Below, one piece after another: positions 35,618 through 42,728 of a stretch of DNA of 64,000 nucleotides (position 1 is the stretch's first letter; every line of letters starts with the position of its first letter). The notes under the pieces are model-generated. The model saw nothing but the letters and a program-made list of their open reading frames with translations, was not told the DNA's origin and ran no database searches. A program made the position numbers and the translations under genes. Location: NCBI GenBank assembly GCA_938084565.1, contig CALKEU010000001.1, positions 1-64,000 of the forward strand, written 5' to 3'. Source of the stretch: Candidatus Kapaibacterium sp. Its GTDB lineage: Bacteria; Bacteroidota; Ignavibacteria; Kapaibacteriales; HRBIN21.

Positions 35618-36400
35618 ATGGAGCCACTTCTCAGCATACGGAATCTCCGAGTCGCCGTCGACGGACGGGAAATTCTGAAGGGCATCGATCTCGAGGTGTG
35701 CCGCGGTGAGGTGCATGCGATCATGGGCCCCAATGGTTCGGGCAAAAGCACCTTGGCAGCTGTTCTGGCCGGACGTGAGGGGTACGAAGTGCTCGAGGGC
35801 GAGGTGCTCTACAACGGGCAGAACCTGTTCGAGATGGAGCCCGAGGAGCGAGCTCGTGCGGGACTCTTTCTGGCCTTCCAGTACCCTGTGGAAATTGCTG
35901 GCGTCACCATGGCCACTTTTCTGCGGACTGCCCTGAACGAGATCCGCAAAGCCCGTGGGGAAGAAGCGCTCGATCCTCTCGCTTTCCTGACCCTTGCTCG
36001 AGAACGGATGGAATGGCTCGGGATCGATCCGAGCTTCCTCCACCGTGCCGTCAACGAAGGCTTCTCCGGTGGAGAGAAGAAGCGCAGCGAGATCTTCCAG
36101 CTGTTGCTGCTGGAGCCACAGCTAGCCATACTGGACGAAACCGATTCAGGGCTCGATATTGATGCGCTCAAAATCGTTGCCTCCGGCGTCAACCGGATGC
36201 GCGCCCCCGAACGGGCCTTCATTGTCATTACGCACTACCAGCGCTTGCTCAACTACATCGTACCCGACATCGTACACGTGCTCTTTGACGGACGCATCGT
36301 CCGCTCGGGCGGCCGAGAGCTCGCCCTGCAGCTAGAGGAGCACGGCTACGACTGGCTCCGCACCGATGGGGAAACGGTTGTCCTGCCAACTCTCGAGTAA
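35618..36400 (+). CDS. sufC: Fe-S cluster assembly ATPase SufC
   Basis: This 260-residue ABC-type ATPase drives conformational change of the SufB-SufD scaffold. Walker A is GPNGSGKSTL (about 38-47), signature FSGGEKKRSEIFQLL, and Walker B LAILDETDSGLDIDALKIV; the ETDSGLDID segment is specific to SufC. AFQYPVEIAGVTMATFLRTALN also matches the family. It lies between sufB (17 bp) and sufD (2 bp). Confidence 0.97.
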   Translation: MEPLLSIRNLRVAVDGREILKGIDLEVCRGEVHAIMGPNGSGKSTLAAVLAGREGYEVLEGEVLYNGQNLFEMEPEERARAGLFLAFQYPVEIAGVTMATFLRTALNEIRKARGEEALDPLAFLTLARERMEWLGIDPSFLHRAVNEGFSGGEKKRSEIFQLLLLEPQLAILDETDSGLDIDALKIVASGVNRMRAPERAFIVITHYQRLLNYIVPDIVHVLFDGRIVRSGGRELALQLEEHGYDWLRTDGETVVLPTLE

Positions 36401-36402
36401 CC

Positions 36403-37701
36403 ATGGCCATCCCTGACCTTCAGACCCGCCTGCGGGAGACCTTCCAGCGCTGGATGCAGCAGGACAATCATCAGCGCTGGAGTCCACGCCATCCCTTGCG
36501 CCGCCATGCACTCGAGATCTTTGAGCGTCTCGGATTCCCGACCACACGGCACGAAGACTGGAAGTACACCAGCTTAGCCCCTGCGCTACGCCCAGCCTAC
36601 CGCATAGAGATCCCCTCGCTCCCAGATCTTGCTTTGCTGCCCTCGCAGCTTCCAGCTCTGGAAGGCTTACCGTCGCCACAGCTGTGGCTCCTCAACGGGA
36701 TTCCCGTCCCTGTAGCCCTCCCTCCCCATAGCCACTTCCAGAGCTTCCTCCATGCCGAAGATGCCGATCCGCCGCTTGGCGATATTCTCCCAAGCGAGAC
36801 AGAAGCCCTTGTAGCCCTCAACACAGCCTTCGCTCCCGACGTAGCAGCATTGACCATATCGGGACACGGAGACGGAGTCTTGCATCTTGCCCTTGTGACA
36901 ACTGCTGCAGATGAGCCCCAGCTTGCGCATCCACGGCTCTCGCTGACACTCGAGGCCAATGCCCGCCAGCGTCTGCTCCTGAGCTTCCACACACTCGGCA
37001 CATTGCCTGCTTTCACCAATACCGTTGCCGAGATTCGCCTCGGACCCAACACCCAGCTTGAGCTCATCCTGTGGCAGCCCGAATCCTCGACAGCCTTCGC
37101 CATAACCACACTCGGCATCGAGCTAGCCCAGAATGCTCACCTCTCCCTCTGGACGCTTTCGCTCGGTGGGGCTTTGGTGCGGAACAATCTGTATATTCGC
37201 CTCAGCGGGCCGGCTGCGACAGCACAACTGTTCGGAGCCACGATGGTAGAGGGGCAGCATACGGTAGACCACCGCACATACGTTGAGCACCGGGCAGAAC
37301 AGTGCACGAGCAATCAGCTCTACAAATCCATCGCCGATGGACACGGTACGGTGACCTTCACGGGGCGTATCTACGTCCACCCACAAGCCCAGAAGACGAA
37401 TGCTTACCAATCGCACCGAGCAGTGTTGCTCACCGGGACCGCAACTGTCAATGCACGACCACAACTGGAAATTTACGCCGACGACGTGCGCTGTACCCAT
37501 GGTGCGACTGCGGGCTCGCTCGATGAATCAGCCCTCTTTTACCTGCGCTCTCGCGGGGTTTCGCACGCTCAGGCCCGGGCACTCCTGCTCCATGCTTTCC
37601 TTCGCGAGGCGCTGGTACTCCTGCCTGACGAGCGCCTCCGCCAACGCGCCGATGCGCTCCTGGCTGAACGAGTCCACCTCCAAGCCGCCGAGCTGCTATG
37701 A
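36403..37701 (+). CDS. sufD: Fe-S cluster assembly scaffold SufD
   Basis: The 432-residue SufD is the non-catalytic partner of SufB in the SufBC2D complex, needed for iron acquisition during assembly. The N-terminal half is poorly conserved but contains TRHEDWKYTSLAPALR. The C-terminal beta-helix is typical: YVEHRAEQCTSNQLYKSIADGHGTVTFTGRIYVHPQAQKTNAYQSHR and CTHGATAGSLDESALFYLRSRG, with the conserved His. The stop overlaps the sufS start by 4 nt (ATGA). Confidence 0.95.
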   Translation: MAIPDLQTRLRETFQRWMQQDNHQRWSPRHPLRRHALEIFERLGFPTTRHEDWKYTSLAPALRPAYRIEIPSLPDLALLPSQLPALEGLPSPQLWLLNGIPVPVALPPHSHFQSFLHAEDADPPLGDILPSETEALVALNTAFAPDVAALTISGHGDGVLHLALVTTAADEPQLAHPRLSLTLEANARQRLLLSFHTLGTLPAFTNTVAEIRLGPNTQLELILWQPESSTAFAITTLGIELAQNAHLSLWTLSLGGALVRNNLYIRLSGPAATAQLFGATMVEGQHTVDHRTYVEHRAEQCTSNQLYKSIADGHGTVTFTGRIYVHPQAQKTNAYQSHRAVLLTGTATVNARPQLEIYADDVRCTHGATAGSLDESALFYLRSRGVSHAQARALLLHAFLREALVLLPDERLRQRADALLAERVHLQAAELL

Positions 37702-38957
37702 GCTGGCCAATGCCATCGGCCTCAGAAGTTATCTCCGTGGAGACCGTCGCTCAGTGGCGGGCAGACTTCCCGATTCTGCAGCGCACCGTCTACGACAAGC
37801 CCCTGGCCTATTTGGACAATGCCGCAACGACACAGAAACCTCAGGTCGTCCTGGAGGCCGAGGAGCGCTTCTACCGTGAATTCAACAGCAACGTCCACCG
37901 TGGAGTATACTACCTCAGCGAGCGCGCCACCGAACTCTACGAAGCAGCTCGACGGACTGCTCAGCGCTTCCTCAATGCAGCTTCTCCCGAGGAAATCGTG
38001 TTCGTCCGCGGGACCACAGAGGCTATCAACCTGGTAGCCCATTGCATGGCACGGAGCCGTCTGCGCCCGAATGCTGAGATTGTGCTCACCCACATGGAGC
38101 ACCACTCCAACATTGTCCCCTGGCAATTGGCTGCCGAGCAAACCGGGGCTCGCCTGCGCGTCATCCCAATCACCGAGCAGGGTGAGCTGGATCTGAGCCA
38201 CCTGGAGGAGTTCTTCACCGAGCGCACAGCCTTGCTGGCCGTCGTACATGTGTCGAACTCCCTCGGCACGATCAACCCTATTGAGGAGCTCATCCGCAAG
38301 GCCCATGCATACGACATCCCCGTCCTCGTCGATGGGGCTCAGGCAGTTGCCCATCTGCCCATAGATGTGCAGGAGCTGGGCTGCGATTTCTACGCCTTCT
38401 CCGGCCACAAGGTATACGGTCCCACGGGAATCGGGGTCCTCTACGGTCGGCGTCGCTGGCTTGAAGAATTCCCCCCATATCAGGGCGGGGGCGACATGAT
38501 CCGCCAAGTTACCTTCGAGCGCACTCTCTACAACGAGGTCCCCTACAAGTTTGAAGCGGGGACGCCGAACATTGCCGGGGCAATTGGGCTGAAGGCAGCT
38601 TTAGAGTACATTCAACAGCTGGGCCTTGAGCGGATTGCTGCTCACGAGCACTTCCTGCTGACTTACGCTACCGAGCAGCTCCAGCGCATTCCCGGGCTAC
38701 GGATTATCGGCACAGCATGGCGCAAGGCGGCCATTGTCTCCTTCGTCGTCGAAGGCATCCACCCGCACGATCTCGGCACTATCGCCGACCGTGAGGGGAT
38801 TGCCATCCGTGTGGGGCATCACTGCACACAGCCGGTGATGGACTTCTTCGGCGTGCCCGCCACCGCACGCGCCTCCTTTGCTCTCTACAACCTCCCCGAG
38901 GAGGTTGATCGCTTGGTTGCAGCAGTGCAGAAGGCTGTGGAGCTCTTCCGAGCATAG
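37698..38957 (+). CDS. sufS: Cysteine desulfurase SufS
   Basis: The 419-residue PLP enzyme mobilises sulfur from cysteine as a persulfide for cluster assembly. YLDNAATTQKP is the N-terminal hallmark. The PLP lysine is K238 in FSGHKVYGPTG, and the persulfide cysteine is C376 in RVGHHCTQPVMDFFGV, on the short loop of group II desulfurases. HVSNSLGTINPIEEL and DGAQAVAHLPIDV are further matches. It is coupled to sufD (ATGA) and precedes sufU by 3 bp, the order found in Gram-positive-like SUF systems. Confidence 0.97.
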   Translation: MSWPMPSASEVISVETVAQWRADFPILQRTVYDKPLAYLDNAATTQKPQVVLEAEERFYREFNSNVHRGVYYLSERATELYEAARRTAQRFLNAASPEEIVFVRGTTEAINLVAHCMARSRLRPNAEIVLTHMEHHSNIVPWQLAAEQTGARLRVIPITEQGELDLSHLEEFFTERTALLAVVHVSNSLGTINPIEELIRKAHAYDIPVLVDGAQAVAHLPIDVQELGCDFYAFSGHKVYGPTGIGVLYGRRRWLEEFPPYQGGGDMIRQVTFERTLYNEVPYKFEAGTPNIAGAIGLKAALEYIQQLGLERIAAHEHFLLTYATEQLQRIPGLRIIGTAWRKAAIVSFVVEGIHPHDLGTIADREGIAIRVGHHCTQPVMDFFGVPATARASFALYNLPEEVDRLVAAVQKAVELFRA

Positions 38958-38960
38958 AGC

Positions 38961-39404
38961 ATGGACGAGCTACGCGAACTCTACCAGCAGCTCATTCTGG
39001 AGCACTACCGCAACCCCCGCAATTTCGGGGAGCTGCCCGAGGCAACACACCGCGCCGAAGGGCATAATCCTCTCTGCGGTGATCGGCTTGAGGTGGCACT
39101 CCGTATCGATGGGGAGCACATCGTCGAGATACGCTTCCGCGGGAGCGGATGCGCTATCTCTCAGGCCTCCGCCTCTGTGATGACCACACTCGTCAAGGGG
39201 ACCAGTGTGTCCGAGGCGATGGCCCTAGCCGACCGTTTCCACCGTGTCCTCCTCGGTCAGGAAGTGCCCAGCCCGGAGCTAGGCCCCCTGGCAGCCTTTG
39301 CCGGCGTGAGAGAGTTCCCCTCGCGGGTCAAGTGTGCAACACTTGCATGGCATACCCTGCGAGCAGCACTCCAGCAAGTGTCCGAGCCCGTCACAACGGA
39401 GTAG
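38961..39404 (+). CDS. sufU: Zinc-dependent sulfur transferase SufU
   Basis: The 147-residue SufU accepts the persulfide from SufS. The conserved Zn/sulfur ligands are visible as C39 with D41 (NPLCGDRLEV), C64 (GSGCAISQAS) and C125 (RVKCATLAWH). It has the SufU insertion between the second and third cysteine that distinguishes it from IscU. It directly follows sufS, as in Firmicutes-type suf operons. The SufT-fusion gene begins 14 bp later. Confidence 0.95.
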   Translation: MDELRELYQQLILEHYRNPRNFGELPEATHRAEGHNPLCGDRLEVALRIDGEHIVEIRFRGSGCAISQASASVMTTLVKGTSVSEAMALADRFHRVLLGQEVPSPELGPLAAFAGVREFPSRVKCATLAWHTLRAALQQVSEPVTTE

Positions 39405-39418
39405 CGTCCGTAGTGCCA

Positions 39419-40123
39419 ATGAGTCAGCCCTCCAGCGAGCTGCACCGTCTCCCCGTCAGCCAAGTCATCGAGGGGGCAGAGCCCGCCGACGATATCTACG
39501 TCACAGAACGGGCACTTGCCGCCTTACGTGAATTGCGACAGCTCAATCACTTGCCGGACCACTACGTCGTTCGATTGGGCGTCCGCTTCGGGCCGCCGCC
39601 TCGGCGCGTGCCCTATACGCTTGGGTTCGACGCCAGCAGCCGCCCAGAAGACCACCTCTTTCCACTCGGCGAGCTCCGCTTCGTCATCGACGCCCGCAGC
39701 CTCTTCTACCTGATGGGAGTCACGCTCGACTACACCGAGGGTCCCACGGCCCGGGGGTTCTTGTTTCAAGAACCTGCGCACCCTCAGCCCGCCGAAGGAA
39801 TGCCGGCAGGCTCACCTCAGGCTGAGCTGCGCGCACGTATCATCGAAGCTCTCAAGACCTGCTACGACCCAGAAATCCCCGTCAACATTTGGGACCTAGG
39901 GCTCATCTATCGCATCGACATTGACGAACAACACAACGTGCACATCACCATGACGGTCACCGCTCCAGCATGCCCCGTAGCCGATCTACTCCCCCAGCAA
40001 GTCGAAGAAGCTGTCCGCCAGGTACCTGGCGTCGGGACGGTAAAGGTAGAGCTGACCTTCGAGCCTCCGTGGCATATGGGCATGATGTCTGAAGCAGCTC
40101 GTCTACAGCTTGGGCTGTTGTGA
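39419..40123 (+). CDS. Fusion of a cysteine-less A-type carrier domain with a SufT/MIP18 (DUF59) domain
   Basis: This is a 234-residue protein from ATG 39419 (MSQPSSELHRLP); the ORF-track 5' extension is sufU shadow. Residues about 25-118 are clearly homologous to the A-type carrier encoded 0.8 kb downstream: YTLGFDASSRPEDH and FVIDARSLFYLMGVTLDY align with YVLGFDPEPRADD and FIDRRSLFYLMGVTLDF. All three cluster-ligand cysteines are absent: the GGC position is PPP, and the CGC tail is replaced by HPQPAEG. Residues about 135-220 are a MIP18/SufT domain (CYDPEIPVNIWDLGLIYRI, C185 in TAPACPVADLL). SufT matures Fe-S proteins in other bacteria. I infer a docking or regulatory role for the degenerate half. 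Confidence 0.88.
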   Translation: MSQPSSELHRLPVSQVIEGAEPADDIYVTERALAALRELRQLNHLPDHYVVRLGVRFGPPPRRVPYTLGFDASSRPEDHLFPLGELRFVIDARSLFYLMGVTLDYTEGPTARGFLFQEPAHPQPAEGMPAGSPQAELRARIIEALKTCYDPEIPVNIWDLGLIYRIDIDEQHNVHITMTVTAPACPVADLLPQQVEEAVRQVPGVGTVKVELTFEPPWHMGMMSEAARLQLGLL

Positions 40124-40148
40124 TGAATCACCAACGTACAACACCACA

Positions 40149-40484
40149 ATGAGCGACGCACACCACTTGGTACCAGCAGAGCAGCCTCAGGGAACTTCCG
40201 CCCTATCGACCGTGCAAGTGAGCGTGCGCCTCTACGGGGAGGAGCACTCCTTTAGCATGCGACCGGACGAGCACATCCTCTACGCTGCTATCGCTGCAGG
40301 CCTGGATGCACCGCACTCGTGCCTGAGCGGGTACTGCGCTACCTGCCGAGCCAAACTGCTCGAAGGCCGCGTGCGGATGGAAATCAACGATGCCCTCACC
40401 GATGAAGAGGTGGCTGCCAACTACATCTTAACGTGCCAGGCCCTGCCACTGACGGACCGTATTGTAGTGGACTACGACCAGTGA
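40149..40484 (+). CDS. [2Fe-2S] ferredoxin, plant type
   Basis: The 111-residue protein starts at ATG 40149 (MSDAHHLVPAEQPQ). The cluster ligands are C58, C63, C66 and C96 (HSCLSGYCATCRAKL ... ILTCQALP), the CX4CX2CX29C spacing of plant-type ferredoxins and of the ferredoxin module of PaaE-like reductases. A short variable N-terminus precedes the core. It probably donates electrons for cluster assembly or to a Fe-S dependent enzyme. Its TGA overlaps the Rrf2 ATG by one base (TGATG), so regulator synthesis may be coupled to ferredoxin translation. Confidence 0.92.
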   Translation: MSDAHHLVPAEQPQGTSALSTVQVSVRLYGEEHSFSMRPDEHILYAAIAAGLDAPHSCLSGYCATCRAKLLEGRVRMEINDALTDEEVAANYILTCQALPLTDRIVVDYDQ

Positions 40485-40897
40485 TGCTGCGGCTTTCTCG
40501 ACGTGTCGAGTATGCCCTGTTGGCGCTGCAGTATCTGGCGCGGCGGGGCAGTACAGCATCTGTGCGCGAAATCGCCCAGGCCTACTGTCTTTCGCCTGAA
40601 TTTCTGGCTAAAGTCTTGCAACAGCTGGCGCGAGCCGGTATCGTACGAGCTCAGCATGGGCTCTACGGCGGGTATGCTCTCCGACAGCCTCCACACCATC
40701 TGACGTTGGCAACCATCATCAGCGCTGTGGAGAATCTCTGGACAGGCCTCGTCGAATGTCGGACATCTCAAGAACGGTGCGCTCTCTTCCAGTACTGCAC
40801 GATCCGCCATCCCCTGAGCGTCTTAGAAAATCGGGTGCGCGCCATCTTGGAATCGACCACCTTGGCCGAGTTAGTCGAACCAACCCACGTCCAGTAA
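40484..40897 (+). CDS. Rrf2 family regulator with IscR-like cysteine triad
   Basis: This 137-residue winged-helix regulator starts at ATG 40484 (MLRLSRRVEYALLALQYLA); the ORF-track extension is ferredoxin shadow. The N-terminal helix-turn-helix includes REIAQAYCLSPEFLAKVLQQLARAGIV and the GLYGGYALRQPP wing. Cysteines C92, C99 and C105 (VECRTSQERCALFQYC), with a histidine shortly after, closely mirror E. coli IscR C92/C98/C104. It is therefore a likely Fe-S-sensing repressor. The matching dyad in front of sufB (34079-34103) would be its target, giving feedback control. Confidence 0.9.
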   Translation: MLRLSRRVEYALLALQYLARRGSTASVREIAQAYCLSPEFLAKVLQQLARAGIVRAQHGLYGGYALRQPPHHLTLATIISAVENLWTGLVECRTSQERCALFQYCTIRHPLSVLENRVRAILESTTLAELVEPTHVQ

Positions 40898-41287
40898 ATG
40901 GAGAGCCTGATGCAGGATGTACAGCTGACCTTTGCCATTGACGGGGCTGATGCCAACGATGCTATCACGATTACGGCCCGTGCTCTGGAGGAACTCCACC
41001 GCATCCGGCGCGAGCAGAACATCCCCTCCCACTATGGGCTACGGATGGGGATTCGTGGAGGCGGATGTTCCGGATTTTCCTACGTTCTCGGGTTTGATCC
41101 TGAGCCCCGAGCCGACGACCTCGTGCTCGAGGCTAGTGGCATCCCGGTCTTTATCGACCGGCGCAGCCTCTTCTACCTGATGGGTGTCACACTCGACTTT
41201 GCCGATGGCCTTCTCCAGCGCGGCTTTACATTCCGCAACCCGAACGCCGTACGTACCTGCGGCTGTGGACACTCCTTTGCCGTCTGA
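40898..41287 (+). CDS. A-type Fe-S carrier (IscA/SufA/ErpA family)
   Basis: The 129-residue protein has an intact three-cysteine ligand set: C57 in GGGCSGFSY, and C121 and C123 in RTCGCGHSFAV. It would accept clusters from SufBCD and pass them to apoproteins. ATG 40898 follows the Rrf2 stop directly (TAAATGG); ATG 40910 (MQDVQLTF) is a possible internal start. The central FIDRRSLFYLMGVTLDFADG is nearly identical to the degenerate domain of the SufT fusion, showing duplication within the operon. Confidence 0.94.
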   Translation: MESLMQDVQLTFAIDGADANDAITITARALEELHRIRREQNIPSHYGLRMGIRGGGCSGFSYVLGFDPEPRADDLVLEASGIPVFIDRRSLFYLMGVTLDFADGLLQRGFTFRNPNAVRTCGCGHSFAV

Positions 41288-41315
41288 GTTTGTCCCATCA
41301 TGCTGACCTGTTGCC

Positions 41316-41948
41316 ATGCCCTACCAATGGCCCTTCAATCCACGCCCCTACTCTGACGAGGAAGCCCGTGAGCTCCTGCGCGAGGTCATCTCCCCCGAGA
41401 CAGCCGATTGGCACTATAACACCCATCACAGAGGCTACGTAGCTGCGCTCAACCGCATTGAAGAAGAACTTGAGCGGGCAGACCGTTCAGCAGCCAACGG
41501 GAATTGGTCCCACATCGGGGAGCTCAAGCGCCGCTTCACGTGGAATCACGCTGGCGCGCTCCTGCACGACATTTACTGGAAGGTGCTCGGGGGCGACGGA
41601 GACCCGAGCAAGGGGCCCGACGTCGTTGCCGCTATCGAACGGGAGTTCGGAAGCCTAGAGGCCTGGAAAACCGATTTCAAGGCAACGGCCCTCTCGGCTA
41701 AACTCTCAGGGTGGGCTCTCCTGGTCTACGACCAGCTCTACAGCGGGCGTTTGCTCAATGTTGTGGTCGACGAACACCACTATGGCGCCATCTGGGGTGG
41801 CATCCCGCTCATTGCCTGTGACGTCTTCGAGCATGCTTACTATCACAAAGATGGCCCCGCCCGCGCCCGCTATGTGGATAACTTCCTTGCACACCTCCAC
41901 TGGGGCCGTATCAATGAGCTCTATCGAACGTACGTACTCCGCCAGTAA
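41316..41948 (+). CDS. Fe/Mn-type superoxide dismutase
   Basis: The 210-residue SOD has the expected ligand set H33 (DWHYNTHH), H84 (ALLHDIYW), D169 and H173 (CDVFEHAYY). The family signature DVWEHAYY reads DVFEHAYY here, followed by an unusual HKDGPARARY. EHHYGAIWGGIPL resembles the His-type outer sphere of mycobacterial and archaeal SODs rather than the Gln of E. coli enzymes, so the metal (Fe, Mn or cambialistic) is uncertain. It dismutates superoxide, protecting solvent-exposed Fe-S clusters, which fits its place 28 bp after the A-type carrier. TGAGTTTG at 41285-41292 is one mismatch from the local promoter motif. Confidence 0.93.
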   Translation: MPYQWPFNPRPYSDEEARELLREVISPETADWHYNTHHRGYVAALNRIEEELERADRSAANGNWSHIGELKRRFTWNHAGALLHDIYWKVLGGDGDPSKGPDVVAAIEREFGSLEAWKTDFKATALSAKLSGWALLVYDQLYSGRLLNVVVDEHHYGAIWGGIPLIACDVFEHAYYHKDGPARARYVDNFLAHLHWGRINELYRTYVLRQ

Positions 41949-41975
41949 AAGAGGGGAAAGCTCAGCCCGAACACC

Positions 41976-42728
41976 ATGGCAGAGCCACGACGCATCCTCG
42001 TCGTCGATGACGAACAGGATGTGACAGAGCTGCTCGCCTATACCTTCCAGCAGCAAGGCTGGCAGACCGTTGTGGCTCACGATGGACCCACTGCCCTCGA
42101 GCGGGCGCGGCAGTTCCGGCCCGATCTCATCGTGCTCGACATCATGATGCCGGGCATGGACGGCTTTGAAGTCTACCGTCGCCTCCAGAGCTTTCCCGAG
42201 ACGGCCTCTATCCCAGTTCTCTTCTTGACGGCCCGGTCAGAGGAGATCGACCACATCGTCGGCTTAGAGCTCGGTGCAGAGGATTATGTCGTCAAACCGA
42301 TAAGCCCGCGCCTGCTCATTGCACGCATCAATGCTATCTGGCGTCGCCTGCGGGAGCGCGTACGTACGGAGACCATCGTTGCCCCGGAAATCATCCGCGC
42401 CGGCACCATAGAGCTGCGCCGGGCCAGCTACAGCGCGCGGCTCGAGGATGGACGCGAGATCTTCTTTGCCCGCAAGGAGTTCGAACTGATAGCTCTTCTG
42501 GCAGCCAACCCTGGGCGGATCTTCTCTCGGCAAGAACTCTTACGCCTCATCTGGGGCGAGAGTCAGGTCGTCACACCCCGCACGGTAGATGTCCACGTTG
42601 CTAAGATCCGTGCGAAGCTGCGCCACTACGCCCATTACATCGAGACCGTCAAGCATGTTGGCTACCGCTTCCGTCGGAATCCAGAATCTCTCGACAGCCT
42701 GACGGCTAGGAATGCCATGCACCCATAA
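41976..42728 (+). CDS. OmpR/PhoB family response regulator
   Basis: The 250-residue regulator combines a receiver domain (acidic DDE near 11-13, phosphoacceptor D55 in LIVLDIMMPGMDGF, KPISPRLLIARI) with a C-terminal winged helix (about 150-240; FARKEFELIALLAANPGRIFSRQELLRLIWG ... RTVDVHVAKIRAKL ... IETVKHVGYRF). It is a DNA-binding transcription factor. No kinase is adjacent; the two orphan kinases at 8-12 kb or others elsewhere may serve it. It overlaps the next gene by 17 nt. Confidence 0.95.
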   Translation: MAEPRRILVVDDEQDVTELLAYTFQQQGWQTVVAHDGPTALERARQFRPDLIVLDIMMPGMDGFEVYRRLQSFPETASIPVLFLTARSEEIDHIVGLELGAEDYVVKPISPRLLIARINAIWRRLRERVRTETIVAPEIIRAGTIELRRASYSARLEDGREIFFARKEFELIALLAANPGRIFSRQELLRLIWGESQVVTPRTVDVHVAKIRAKLRHYAHYIETVKHVGYRFRRNPESLDSLTARNAMHP

